Below are positions 8,307 through 16,745 of a DNA stretch of 64,000 bases, piece after piece. Under the pieces are notes generated by a model that had not been told where the DNA came from, ran no database searches, and worked only from the letters and a program-made list of their open reading frames with translations. The position numbers and the translations under genes are program-made. The stretch is from Phyllobacterium pellucidum (GTDB lineage Bacteria > Pseudomonadota > Alphaproteobacteria > Rhizobiales > Rhizobiaceae), in NCBI RefSeq assembly GCF_013327855.1, contig NZ_JABUMX010000005.1, forward strand, positions 62,001 to 126,000. The letters run 5' to 3'. The stretch's first letter is position 1. Every line of letters starts with the position of its first letter.

Positions 8307-9767
8307 TTGAATGCCTGGAGCGGGATAGGCAGGACTGGAACATCGAAAACACAATGGAGCGAGCCGCTGACGACGACATTCGCCAAATCCGCTCCGCCAG
8401 CTGAAACGGCCGAATTATTCGGTAGAATGACGCTTGCCCGTCAGTTCATCCTCGCTGCGAGCGCCGTATTGATCGTAGGCATGGCCATCATTGCCTTCTG
8501 GGTCACCTCCCGCATCGAAGAGTCCGTTACCCGCAATGCGGCATCCGCCACCGCGCTCTATGTCGATAGCATCATCGCCCCCCTCACCCAGGAGCTGGCC
8601 GACTCCGACACTCTTGGTGAAGGTGCGCGCCTGGCATTGACGGAGACACTTGGACAGGGCGTGCTGGGCGACAAGATTGTGTCCTTCAAAGTGTGGAAGC
8701 CGGATGGGAGCGTAGTCTTCAGCAATCAAACTGAAATCGTAGGTCGCCGTTTTCCAATCAGCGATCGTTTGCAGGGAGCTTTCGCGGGTACGGTTCAGGC
8801 GGAGTTCGATAAACTCGACAGCGCTGAAAATGCGACGGAACGCGCCAAGGGAATTCCGCTCCTCGAAATCTACAGCCCTATCCGGCAGCCATGGTCCGGC
8901 CGAGTGATCGGCGTTGCGGAATTTTATGAGATCGCCACGGACCTGAAAGCCGATCTGAACCGCGCCCGCCTGCGCAGCTGGATTGTCGTCGGTCTGGTTA
9001 CACTCGCCATGCTCGGGGTGCTTTTCGGGATCGTGGCGCGCGGCAGCCGGCTGATCACGCGGCAAGCCGAGATCTTGAGAGCCAGGTTCGACGAACTCAG
9101 TCGTCTGCTGAATTCAAATCGGGCGCTTCGATTGCGGGCCGAGCAGGCCGCGCACCGCACCGCGGCGCTCAATGAGCGATATCTCCGCCGCATCTCGGCC
9201 GATCTGCACGATGGTCCCGCCCAACTCATCGCTTTCGCCTGTCTGCGGCTCGAAACTGCAACAAAGGGATCGGTGATGGGCCCTGACCTCGAAACAGTCA
9301 CGACTTCGCTCGAGGAAGCACTGCAGGAGGTCCGCAATATCTGTCATGGACTGATGCTGCCGGAACTCGATGATCTCGAAACACGGGAGATTTGCATGCG
9401 CGTGATCAAGGCGCATGAAAGCAGAACCAGAACGAGCGTTGAATTCACGTGCGGTGACAACCTCCCGGAATTGAACCAGGCCGAGAAGATAGGCCTCTAC
9501 AGATTTGTCCAGGAAAGCCTCAACAATGCGTTTCGCCATGCGAACGGGATAGGCCAGAAGGTCACCGTCGTATCGTCAAATGACGGGCTAAGCGCGACAG
9601 TAGCCGATGGAGGCAAGGGCTTTGATCCAGTCAACGCAGACAAGGGCCTCGGATTGACCGGACTTGAGGAGCGATTTGCAGGTTTGGGTGGCACATTCGT
9701 CGTCAACTCATCGCCGGGGCACGGCACGATCGTTACAATGCATCTACCGGGAGGGCGGGACGCATGA
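8307..9767 (+). CDS. Membrane sensor histidine kinase, NarX/DegS type (HisKA_3)
   Basis: A 486-residue sensor kinase. TM1 lies at about 43-66, a periplasmic sensor at about 67-222, TM2 at about 224-244, then a linker coil and a dimerisation/phosphoacceptor segment with ADLHDGPAQL (His301). The HATPase_c domain carries the N box FVQESLNNAFRHA, then VADGGKGFD and GLGLTGLEERF. The start is a TTG shortly after GAGGAGGG. The segment before the internal ATG at 8427 aligns with the paralogous kinase at 62791 (FGR versus FGE before TM1), so the N-terminal extension is probably translated. It overlaps the response regulator by 4 bases, the expected cognate pair. The signal is unknown. Confidence 0.9.
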   Translation: MNAWSGIGRTGTSKTQWSEPLTTTFAKSAPPAETAELFGRMTLARQFILAASAVLIVGMAIIAFWVTSRIEESVTRNAASATALYVDSIIAPLTQELADSDTLGEGARLALTETLGQGVLGDKIVSFKVWKPDGSVVFSNQTEIVGRRFPISDRLQGAFAGTVQAEFDKLDSAENATERAKGIPLLEIYSPIRQPWSGRVIGVAEFYEIATDLKADLNRARLRSWIVVGLVTLAMLGVLFGIVARGSRLITRQAEILRARFDELSRLLNSNRALRLRAEQAAHRTAALNERYLRRISADLHDGPAQLIAFACLRLETATKGSVMGPDLETVTTSLEEALQEVRNICHGLMLPELDDLETREICMRVIKAHESRTRTSVEFTCGDNLPELNQAEKIGLYRFVQESLNNAFRHANGIGQKVTVVSSNDGLSATVADGGKGFDPVNADKGLGLTGLEERFAGLGGTFVVNSSPGHGTIVTMHLPGGRDA

Positions 9768-10435
9768 GCACGGCAAGCATCAGGATTATCATCGTTGACG
9801 ATCATCCATTCTTTCGCCAAGGCGTTGCAGTCAGTCTTTCCGAGAAGGGATTCACAGTCGTCGGCGAAGGCTCGAGTGCCGATGATGCCGTCCGCCTGGT
9901 CAACGAACTGCGACCCGACGTAGCCCTTCTCGACCTGTCGATGCCGGGCGGCGGACTGAGTGCGCTCCTCACCATTCTGGAAGCCAGCCCGGAGTTGAAG
10001 GTCGTCATCCTCACCGTCTCGGAGAGCGACGAGGATGTGTTGCAGGCACTACGGTGCGGGGCCCACGGCTATGTTCTGAAGGGCGTCCGGGCAGCAGGCC
10101 TCTGCGAAATCATCCAGAATGTCGTTGCCGGCGAACGCTATGTTTCACCGGCGCTCGCAGCGCGCATCCTTACGGAGATGCGCGGTTCAGGCGCTGCGGT
10201 AGCGCCGAGCCAGCCTGTCGCGGAAATTGCCGATGCCATTCACTCCCTGACGCCGCGCGAGGAACAAATCCTTACGCTCGTCTCCAACGGCAAAAGCAAC
10301 AAGGAAGTCGCACGCGAAATCGGCTTGCAGGAAAAAACCATCAAACATCACATGACCAGCATCCTGCAGAAACTTCAGGTGCGCAATCGCACCGAAGCTG
10401 CCTTGTTGCTGCGCGAGGCGCGCTGGCAATCCTGA
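9764..10435 (+). CDS. NarL/FixJ-type response regulator
   Basis: A 223-residue regulator. The receiver domain (about 6-122) has the acidic pair D12/D13, phosphoacceptor D57 (LLDLSMP) and the conserved Lys in YVLKG. The C-terminal LuxR-type HTH (about 155-218) has LTPREEQIL and a recognition helix near KEVAREIGLQEKTIKHH. The start codon overlaps the kinase stop (ATGA), indicating translational coupling. It probably controls nearby genes including the exported low-complexity proteins at 10442-10975 and 11070-11627. It is paralogous to the regulator at 48741. Confidence 0.93.
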   Translation: MSTASIRIIIVDDHPFFRQGVAVSLSEKGFTVVGEGSSADDAVRLVNELRPDVALLDLSMPGGGLSALLTILEASPELKVVILTVSESDEDVLQALRCGAHGYVLKGVRAAGLCEIIQNVVAGERYVSPALAARILTEMRGSGAAVAPSQPVAEIADAIHSLTPREEQILTLVSNGKSNKEVAREIGLQEKTIKHHMTSILQKLQVRNRTEAALLLREARWQS

Positions 10436-10441
10436 GAAGGC

Positions 10442-10975
10442 CTAACGGGAGCTGCTCTTGTCGATGCGGAGCGCATCGGCAGGGATCGCCTTCCTGTTGA
10501 TGACCGAGCGGCCCTGTGGGTCGAAGATTTCATAACGGCCGTTACGGATGCGCTCGGTCCATCCTCCCTGATAGACGCGTTCCTGCCCTGCGGAACGGGA
10601 GGGTGCATGCGATTCGCTGTCACTTGAGTTTGCGCGTGAATTGTCTGAACCGGATCCTGAACTACTTGATCCTCGCGAACCGCCCGATCCGGAGCCTGAA
10701 TTGCTCGAGCCGGAGCCGGAATTGTCCGAGCCCCCACCCGATCCGGAGTTCGACCCCGATCCTGAACTGCCGGAGCCGGAGCTACCGCTGCCCGATCCTC
10801 CGCTTGAGCCCGAACCGGAGCTTCCCGAAGACCCGGATCCCGACCCCTTGTCGCCCCAGGCATAACTGGTCGGGCCAATAACCCCCGACAACAGGGCAAC
10901 GGCAAGCAAGGAGACGCGGATTACAGAGGCAGCTCTGTAATCTGTCGCGATGGAACGGATACCTGCCCGATTCAA
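10442..10975 (-). CDS. Exported Gly/Ser-rich low-complexity protein
   Basis: A 177-residue protein with a signal peptide (about 20-40, ending YAWG), then a strikingly low-complexity region of Gly and Ser (about 42-118) with scattered Asn, Asp and Lys. It ends in a compact C-terminal domain of about 50 residues (VYQGGWTERIRNGRYEIFDPQGR). It appears to start at TTG, about 4 bases after AGGTGAG; the ATG just upstream is followed at once by a stop in its own frame. It converges on the response regulator with a 6-base gap. The ordered C-terminal tail suggests a real secreted, perhaps surface or matrix, protein. No named family was recognised. Confidence 0.65.
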   Translation of the reverse strand: MNRAGIRSIATDYRAASVIRVSLLAVALLSGVIGPTSYAWGDKGSGSGSSGSSGSGSSGGSGSGSSGSGSSGSGSNSGSGGGSDNSGSGSSNSGSGSGGSRGSSSSGSGSDNSRANSSDSESHAPSRSAGQERVYQGGWTERIRNGRYEIFDPQGRSVINRKAIPADALRIDKSSSR

Positions 10976-11069
10976 AACTCACCTCATAAGACTCTGTCCG
11001 ACCAGATTCTGTGCCGCCGCTTCGCACAGCGCGACGACACAGTGTTTCAGCAGCGTCGGTTCGCCACTG

Positions 11070-11627
11070 TCAGCAAATGCCTATTCCGGCCTCACCTGTA
11101 AGCATAACACGTTGATCGCTGACTTTCCTGCGTTGATGCAATCCACGATCGTCGTTCTGGTCGTGAATACCCCTGTGGATGCCATGATCGTCATTCTGAT
11201 CGTGGACACCCCGGTGGATACCGTGATCATCGTTCTGATCGTGGACGCCTTGGTGGACACCGTGATCGTCCCCTGGCGCATCGTCAGCGCCGCGTCCGTG
11301 CCTGGCTTCACCGCGACCGCCGTGATCGTCGCCTGCGGGATCATCGGCCCCGCGACCATGATGGCCTCCGTCATCATTGCCCCGGTCTCCGTGATCATCG
11401 CCGCCGGCGTTGTCACCGCGGCCGCCGTGGTCATCGCCACCGCCATCGTGATCGCTGCCCCGGCCACTATTGTCCGAGCCACTGCGGGCCATCAGGATCA
11501 TGTTGGTCGTGCCATATTTGGTCAGATGTGAATCGAACCGAGTGGAAGCGCTGGTACTGGCAGTCAGTCCGAGAAAGCTTAGTGCGATCACTCCGGCACC
11601 GGTCATAATGGATTGAGCGATTTTCAT
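11070..11627 (-). CDS. Exported Asp/His/Gly-rich repeat protein
   Basis: About 185 residues with a signal peptide (hydrophobic about 8-26, cleavage near ASTSAS). A long Asp/His/Gly/Arg-rich region follows, including three near-perfect tandem units of about 13 residues (VHDQNDDHGIHRG type, near residues 125-165). Dense His and Asp suggest divalent-metal binding; this is inference from composition. ATG 11627 is preferred because ACGGAG lies about 7 bases upstream and the signal peptide begins there; a 19-residue upstream in-frame extension looks non-coding. A shorter open frame in another register spans the same repeats and was discarded. Confidence 0.65.
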   Translation of the reverse strand: MKIAQSIMTGAGVIALSFLGLTASTSASTRFDSHLTKYGTTNMILMARSGSDNSGRGSDHDGGGDDHGGRGDNAGGDDHGDRGNDDGGHHGRGADDPAGDDHGGRGEARHGRGADDAPGDDHGVHQGVHDQNDDHGIHRGVHDQNDDHGIHRGIHDQNDDRGLHQRRKVSDQRVMLTGEAGIGIC

Positions 11628-11977
11628 GGTCAATCTCCGTAAGGAGGCCGCGGCCCGCCTTGGCGGGAAGGGCCGGCGAGCCACGGTGGCCCGTCTTCTT
11701 CCGCAACTAAACCGCCGTCCATCAGGAAATTATACGTCCTACAGACCTATACGCGACCTGTTCGGACCTTAGTCCTACCAGACCGACCTGGCGCGCCAAG
11801 TCGAGGTTTCTTCATCCTCGAACAGTTTTCAACGAGCGCCGCCCCCGCGGCAGGATGACTGTTTTACGAAACGCGCAAATCTTGAAAAGAATAGTCTACC
11901 AACTTGGTAGACATTGTGGAAACCTTTCGTCGGGTCCTCGCCACTTTGGCTGATGGATAAATAGAGAGGGTAAAACC
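11628..11977. promoter_or_regulatory. 350-base divergent intergenic region before the sulfonate operon
   Basis: No gene was seen. It holds the divergent promoters of the Asp/His-rich exported protein and of the TauA-like gene. It includes a GC-rich stretch, a segment with repeated CCTA/TTAG-type blocks (about 11737-11785) and the palindrome at 11894-11912. TTGAAA at 11882-11887 could be a -35 element for the sulfonate operon. Confidence 0.4.
11894..11912. promoter_or_regulatory. Perfect 19-bp palindrome upstream of tauA-like gene
   Basis: GTCTACCAACTTGGTAGAC: 9-bp arms around a single C, about 65 bases before the GTG start and just downstream of a possible -35 box. The geometry suits a dimeric repressor of TetR or GntR type. 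No regulator gene is adjacent, so the cognate protein is presumably encoded elsewhere. Confidence 0.6.
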
Positions 11978-12985
11978 GTGCGCATCAAAACAGTTCTCGG
12001 AGCTTTCGGTCTGATTGCTTCGCTTATCGCCTCGGCGCATGCAGAGGATACGAAAAAAGTCGTCATCGCATATCAGACCGGCGCGGTTCCATATCTTGTC
12101 GGCATTGCCAATGGCGAACTTGCCAAGGGGACCGGATGGGATATCGAGTTCCGCCGCTTCAACTCCGGCGCCGATATTTTTGCGGCGATCGCATCGGGCG
12201 ACGTCCAGATCGGCGACGTCGGTTCCAGCCCCTACGCGACGTCGGTCAGCAAGGACCTCGACGTCAAGGGAATATACATTACCGCGGGTGCTGGCGACAG
12301 CGAGGCCCTGGTCGTTCGGCCGGAGATCAAGTCGGCTGCCGATCTCAAGGGCAAAAAGTTTTCAGCAGCTCCGGTCTCCACCGACCACTATCAACTGCTG
12401 GCCTATTTGAAGCAGGAAGGCCTGACCGAAAACGACGCTCAGGTCATTGCGATGCCCCAGCCGCAGATCGTCGCCGCATGGAAGCGTGGAGACATAGACG
12501 GTGCGTTCGTCTGGGATCCGGCGCTTTCCGAGCTGAAAAAGGATGGCAAGGTCTTGATCACGTCTGGCGAAGTCTCCAAGCGCGGCGCGCCCGTTTTCAG
12601 CTCGCTCGTAGTAACCGGCGACTTCTCGAAGAAGAACCCTGACTTTCTCGCCAAATATGTCGGCCTCATCGACAAGTATTATGTCGATTTTGCCAACCAC
12701 CCTGATGCCTGGGGCCCGGCGTCCGACAATATCAAGCTGATCGCCAAGCTTCAGGGCGGCACGCCGGAAGAAAACGCCGACTGGCTCAATACCACCGTGG
12801 TTGTTCCGCTGGATCAGCAGGTCACCGATGCATGGCTTGGCGGCGGGGACAAGGGGAGCGTCGCCAAGACGCTGAAGGACACGGCTGCATTCCTCAAGGA
12901 GCAGAAGAAGATAACGGCGGTCAAAGACGGCTACGGCGACTTCGTCGACCCGCAGTTTGCAGCGGCTGCACTCGCTTCCAACTGA
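11978..12985 (+). CDS. tauA: Taurine/sulfonate ABC transporter substrate-binding protein
   Basis: A 335-residue periplasmic binding protein with a signal peptide (cleavage near SAHA-ED). The mature sequence closely follows E. coli TauA landmarks as I recall them: VAYQTG near the start, GDVQIGDVGSSP, EALVVRPEI, and AAWKRGDIDGAFVWDPA. It should capture taurine or another alkanesulfonate for the TauBC-type permease. The start is GTG with GAGAGGG upstream. It is the first gene of an operon with ATPase, permease and SsuD. A strong hairpin follows the stop codon and may favour higher expression of this gene than of those downstream. Confidence 0.88.
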   Translation: MRIKTVLGAFGLIASLIASAHAEDTKKVVIAYQTGAVPYLVGIANGELAKGTGWDIEFRRFNSGADIFAAIASGDVQIGDVGSSPYATSVSKDLDVKGIYITAGAGDSEALVVRPEIKSAADLKGKKFSAAPVSTDHYQLLAYLKQEGLTENDAQVIAMPQPQIVAAWKRGDIDGAFVWDPALSELKKDGKVLITSGEVSKRGAPVFSSLVVTGDFSKKNPDFLAKYVGLIDKYYVDFANHPDAWGPASDNIKLIAKLQGGTPEENADWLNTTVVVPLDQQVTDAWLGGGDKGSVAKTLKDTAAFLKEQKKITAVKDGYGDFVDPQFAAAALASN

Positions 12986-13001
12986 AATCTTGCAACCGCC
13001 T

Positions 13002-13025
13002 GGCGGCCGCCCCTTGCCGGCCGCC
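13002..13025 (+). terminator. Intercistronic hairpin between binding protein and ATPase genes
   Basis: GGCGGCCG, an 8-base loop, then CGGCCGCC directly after the TauA-like stop codon. Such stem loops after binding-protein genes often act as partial terminators or protect the upstream mRNA. No T-run follows, so full termination is unlikely and the operon probably continues. Confidence 0.5.
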
Positions 13026-13045
13026 ATCCTCTTTGGAACTCGACA

Positions 13046-13840
13046 ATGCTTTCAATCCGCAACGCCACCGTAAAGTTCGAAGCTGCCGACGGAACGGAAA
13101 TCCACGCGCTCGATCGGGTTTCGTTCGACATTCCGCCGGACTCCATCGTTGTCGCACTCGGTGCGTCGGGATGTGGAAAGTCAACCCTGCTCAATGCCAT
13201 TGCCGGCTTTCAATCGCTGACCGAGGGACAGATTCTTATCGATGGGCTCCCCGTCGACAAGCCCGGCGGGGATCGCGGTGTCGTCTTCCAGAAGGATACA
13301 CTCCTGCCTTGGTCAAATGTCCTCGACAATGTCGCGCTTGGCTTGCGCTACCGCGGAGTGCCCAAGCTTGAAAGGTATCGTCAGGCGCGCGAACTCCTGC
13401 AACTAGTCGGCCTGTCGGATTTCGAGACCAAGCCCCCTTACGAACTCTCCGGTGGCATGCGTCAGCGGGTCGGCATAGCGCGTGCACTCGCCACCGACCC
13501 CAAGATACTGCTGATGGACGAGCCCTTCGGCGCGCTTGACAGCCTCACCAGGGAAAACATGCAACAGCTTCTGGCGACGGTCTGGGCCAAGACGCGAAAG
13601 CAGGTCTTCTTCATCACGCACTCGATCGAAGAAGCTCTGGCGCTCGGCACCCATATTCTGGTGATGTCCCCACGGCCGGGGCGTATCGTCGCTCGCTACG
13701 AGGCCGATTTTGTCCGGACGTTTGCAGCAACCGGTGACCTCGGACCCATCCTTTCCCACCCCCGGTTCGTGTCGCTGCGTGAAGAAATACGCTCGATCAT
13801 CCATACGCCCGCCAGCCACAATGAGCGACACGCGGCCTGA
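13046..13840 (+). CDS. tauB: Taurine/sulfonate ABC transporter ATP-binding protein
   Basis: A 264-residue ABC ATPase. It has Walker [10 protein letters not shown] (39-47), a Q-loop region [11 protein letters not shown] (typical of the taurine/nitrate/sulfonate class), signature LSGGMRQR, Walker [14 protein letters not shown] and the H-loop FITHSIEEA. It energises import of the ligand bound by the upstream TauA-like protein. It lies 60 bases after that gene, with a hairpin between, and 32 bases before the permease gene. Substrate assignment rests on the operon partners, including SsuD. Confidence 0.9.
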   Translation: MLSIRNATVKFEAADGTEIHALDRVSFDIPPDSIVVALGASGCGKSTLLNAIAGFQSLTEGQILIDGLPVDKPGGDRGVVFQKDTLLPWSNVLDNVALGLRYRGVPKLERYRQARELLQLVGLSDFETKPPYELSGGMRQRVGIARALATDPKILLMDEPFGALDSLTRENMQQLLATVWAKTRKQVFFITHSIEEALALGTHILVMSPRPGRIVARYEADFVRTFAATGDLGPILSHPRFVSLREEIRSIIHTPASHNERHAA

Positions 13841-13872
13841 TAACTATACGCCGCGATTGCAGAGAGGAGCTC

Positions 13873-14721
13873 ATGATGAGCGCAGTGATTGAACCCGCAG
13901 TGGCCATTTCGGAAGTCAAGAGACAACGGACGCAGCAGCCGCGTCGCATTAAAAAGACGCATGGAACCGCCGTGATCAGTTTTGCGACCCTGATCGGATT
14001 GCTGGCCTTGTGGATCATCGCAACGAAGTATCACTTCGCCTCAGCGTTATTCCTGCCCTCACCGTCAGATGTCGCGGTGCAGGCCGTCGCCGTCGCTTCG
14101 GAAGGCTATGCGAACGGAACCCTCCTCGATCACATCCTTGCCAGCCTTGGACGCATAGGCGTCGCCCTCGCTTTCGGGATCGGCCTCGGCATTCCAGTTG
14201 GCCTGCTTATGGGCCTCAACCGCTGGGCCAAGGGCATCCTCGGTGTTCCCATCGATATCTACTGGGGCCTTCCGCCGCTCGCTTACCTGCCGCTCATGAT
14301 TATATGGCTCGGAATCGGTGAGGCGTCGAAGATTGTTCTGCTCAGTCTGGCGGCGTTCGCCCCAATTTGTTTCGCGGCTCAGGCGGGCGTCCGCTCGGTA
14401 CCGCAGGAACGCATCAACGCTGCCCGATCGCTCGGCGCAACATCTTATCAGGTATTCACCTCGATCATTTTTCCTTCGGCGCTTCCGGAGATCTTCACCG
14501 GCGTGCGCATTGCAATCGGCGCAACTCTTTCCACGCTGGTGGCGGCGGAGCTGATCGCTGCGCAGTCCGGCGTCGGCTATATGATCATGTCGGCTGCCAA
14601 CTTCCTTGCGACAGACGTCGTCTTTGTCGGGCTCATCGTCATCGCAATCTTCGCCTTCGCGTTCGCCACGGGGATGCGCTTTCTCGAAAATCGTATCGCG
14701 CCCTGGAAGGGCAAACTCTAA
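13873..14721 (+). CDS. tauC: Taurine/sulfonate ABC transporter permease
   Basis: A 282-residue inner-membrane permease of the BPD_transp_1 family with about six hydrophobic segments. The EAA loop has the form [19 protein letters not shown], the contact site for the ATPase. The arrangement TauA-TauB-TauC and the C-terminal part with the [14 protein letters not shown] motif match taurine/aliphatic-sulfonate permeases. GAGAGG lies about 5 bases before the first of two adjacent ATGs (13873, 13876). SsuD follows 16 bases downstream, so transport and desulfonation are co-expressed. Confidence 0.9.
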   Translation: MMSAVIEPAVAISEVKRQRTQQPRRIKKTHGTAVISFATLIGLLALWIIATKYHFASALFLPSPSDVAVQAVAVASEGYANGTLLDHILASLGRIGVALAFGIGLGIPVGLLMGLNRWAKGILGVPIDIYWGLPPLAYLPLMIIWLGIGEASKIVLLSLAAFAPICFAAQAGVRSVPQERINAARSLGATSYQVFTSIIFPSALPEIFTGVRIAIGATLSTLVAAELIAAQSGVGYMIMSAANFLATDVVFVGLIVIAIFAFAFATGMRFLENRIAPWKGKL

Positions 14722-14737
14722 TTTAAGGTTGGAAACC

Positions 14738-15886
14738 ATGACTGCACCTGCTGGTCCACTGGACATATACTGGTATCTGCCGACCCACGGCGACGGCCCA
14801 TATCTTGGTAGCGACGAACGTCATCGCCCGCCGACTTTCGGCTATATGCGCGACATCGCCCAGGCGGCGGACCGTTTGGGCTTCAAGGGCGTGCTCCTGC
14901 CAACGGGACCGTACTGCGAAGACGCCTGGATCACGTCAGCGGCGCTCGTGCCGCTGACGGAACGTCTTCGCTTTCTCGTTGCGCTTCGCCCCGGGAGCGG
15001 GACCCCTGCAATGTTCGCACGTCACGCTGCCGCGCTTGACCGGATCTCCAACGGACGGGCGCTGTTCAATGTCGTGACTGGAGCCGATCCCAAGGATCTC
15101 GCGGGCGACGGCAACAAACTCGGCCATGGTGAACGCTACGAACAGACCGACGAGTTTCTCACGATCTGGCGACGGATACTTTCTGGCGAAGCAGCAGATT
15201 TCGAAGGCAAATATCTTTCTTCCCACGGCCGCGGCCTCTCCTTCCCTCCAGTCCAGTCGCCGCATCCGCCAATTTGGTTCGGCGGCTCTTCAGACGCTGG
15301 CATCGACGTTGCCGCGCGGCATGCGGATGTCTATCTGAGCTGGGGAGAACCCGTACACCAGCTTGGAGAAAAGCTCAGCCGCGTACGGGCACGCGCTCTT
15401 TCCCAGGGCCGCAGGATTCGTTTCGGCCTGCGCATTCATCTGATCGTACGTGAGACCGAAGAAAAGGCCTGGGCTGCCGCGGACGACCTTATCAGCCGGA
15501 TCACAGACGATCAGATCGCCGCAGCCCAGAACGAGTTCCTCAATGTTTCGCAATCCGTCGGACAAAAGCGGATGTCGGCGCTGCATGGCGGACGCCGTGA
15601 CAAGCTGGTCGTCGGCCCCAACCTATGGGCTGGTCTTGGTCTGGTACGGGGCGGCGCCGGCACTGCGCTCGTCGGAAGCCCAGAGAATGTCGCTGCCCGC
15701 CTCAGGGAATACCAGGCAATCGGGATCGACACGATTATCGGTTCGGGATATCCGCATCTTGAAGAGGCGTTCAGTGTGGCGGAATTGCTTTTCCCCCAAC
15801 TCGGGGTCACAGGCGAAAGCGCACACACTGTCGGCGCTGACAACCAGACCTTCGAAAGCGGTGTGAGACCCAAGCGCACGGCCTGA
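14738..15886 (+). CDS. ssuD: FMNH2-dependent alkanesulfonate monooxygenase
   Basis: A 382-residue luciferase-like monooxygenase. It matches the E. coli SsuD pattern along its length: [12 protein letters not shown] near the N terminus, GPYCEDAW with the conserved Cys, [60 protein letters not shown] and SGYPHLEEA. It cleaves C-S bonds of alkanesulfonates using reduced FMN and O2, releasing sulfite. No FMN reductase (SsuE) gene is present in the window, so FMNH2 must come from elsewhere. It is the last gene of the importer operon. The ATG at 14738 is preferred; an upstream extension would overlap the permease gene. Confidence 0.93.
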   Translation: MTAPAGPLDIYWYLPTHGDGPYLGSDERHRPPTFGYMRDIAQAADRLGFKGVLLPTGPYCEDAWITSAALVPLTERLRFLVALRPGSGTPAMFARHAAALDRISNGRALFNVVTGADPKDLAGDGNKLGHGERYEQTDEFLTIWRRILSGEAADFEGKYLSSHGRGLSFPPVQSPHPPIWFGGSSDAGIDVAARHADVYLSWGEPVHQLGEKLSRVRARALSQGRRIRFGLRIHLIVRETEEKAWAAADDLISRITDDQIAAAQNEFLNVSQSVGQKRMSALHGGRRDKLVVGPNLWAGLGLVRGGAGTALVGSPENVAARLREYQAIGIDTIIGSGYPHLEEAFSVAELLFPQLGVTGESAHTVGADNQTFESGVRPKRTA

Positions 15887-16070
15887 AATCATGAATGGTG
15901 TCGACGACCTTTGACGGAACCGATGCACGGGCCGGCAAAGGCGTCGCCTCGTTTATGCGGCTGTTGACAGCGCGGCAGCCGTCGATCAGCCTTAGCTAAC
16001 GCCGATTGGGATTTAAACTCCAAGCCTTGCTCGGGTTGGTCGCGGGCGCGTTGCTGAGCTGGAGGAGTCG

Positions 16071-16424
16071 ATGGCAAAACACAGGATCTATACGACGAGC
16101 TTCGCCAGCGTCTATCCTCACTATGTTGCCAAAGCCGAGAAAAAGGGACACACAAAGGCAGAGGTCGACCAGATCATCACTTGGTTGACTGGTTATGACG
16201 CGCCGGCATTACAAACTCAGCTTGAACAACAAACCGATTTTGAAACTTTCTTTGCCGAGGCCCCGCATCCCAATCCTTTGAGAACCTTGATCACGGGCGT
16301 GGTTTGCGGTGTCCGCGTGGAGAATATCGAGGAGCCAACCATGCGGGAAATCCGCTACCTCGATAAGCTCATTGACGAATTGGCTCGCGGAAAAGCCATG
16401 GATCGCATTTTTCGAGAGAATTAG
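16071..16424 (+). CDS. DUF2200 family protein
   Basis: A 117-residue soluble protein beginning [25 protein letters not shown], a hallmark opening of the DUF2200 family, with IITWLTGY in the middle and a C-terminal helix ([18 protein letters not shown]). Length matches the family. No biochemical function is known to me. GGAGGAG lies 5 bases before the ATG. It stands alone between the sulfonate operon and the next ABC importer, with no obvious functional link to either. Confidence 0.88.
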   Translation: MAKHRIYTTSFASVYPHYVAKAEKKGHTKAEVDQIITWLTGYDAPALQTQLEQQTDFETFFAEAPHPNPLRTLITGVVCGVRVENIEEPTMREIRYLDKLIDELARGKAMDRIFREN

Positions 16425-16745
16425 TTCCGGACGATCGATCCTTTTCCGTGTTCGCTGATTGCCCATACCGGTGACGCCAAATGGCACAACCCAAGTTGGG
16501 TTTGGGCGGCCACGCCTCTGCATCGCAGTGGACTCCCTCAGCCGCCTTTCTGACAGATCAATAACCTTGCGGTGCCGCACCAACTGCGGCGGGAACGCGG
16601 GCGGCTTCACCACGGTGTATGCGAACACAAGAAGTTCATCGCACCATAAAATAGTAATCTGTTGACAGTCTTCAATTTGCTCCCTACCTTCCCTGCAGTG
16701 GCCAAAGGAGCGGCAACACGTTGCCGCCAACACTTGGGAGGTGTG
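16425..16745. promoter_or_regulatory. 321-base gap and promoter region of the FbpABC-type operon
   Basis: No convincing gene was found. An open frame at about 16459-16665 has a Cys/Arg-rich, low-information translation. Near the downstream end lies TGTTGACA at 16660-16667, inside CTGTTGACAG whose outer four bases are inverted repeats. This shares a core with sites upstream of other genes of the organic-acid cluster. A ribosome-binding site GGGAGGTG precedes the next start. Confidence 0.4.
16660..16667. promoter_or_regulatory. Putative GntR-type site, TGT-TG-ACA core
   Basis: TGTTGACA within CTGT-TG-ACAG. The same TGT-YR-ACA core occurs at 21545, 26312 and 38120, all upstream of genes in the organic-acid cluster. 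TTGACA can also be a -35 box, so the two readings overlap. Confidence 0.4.

Noticed and set aside
11081-11482. 133-codon open frame overlapping the Asp/His-rich protein in another register
   Set aside because: No signal peptide or ribosome-binding site; the Thr/Met/Ala-rich translation is a frame-shifted reading of the repeats.
16459-16665. 68-codon open frame before the FbpABC-type operon
   Set aside because: Cys/Arg/Ser-rich translation without domain features; treated as intergenic.
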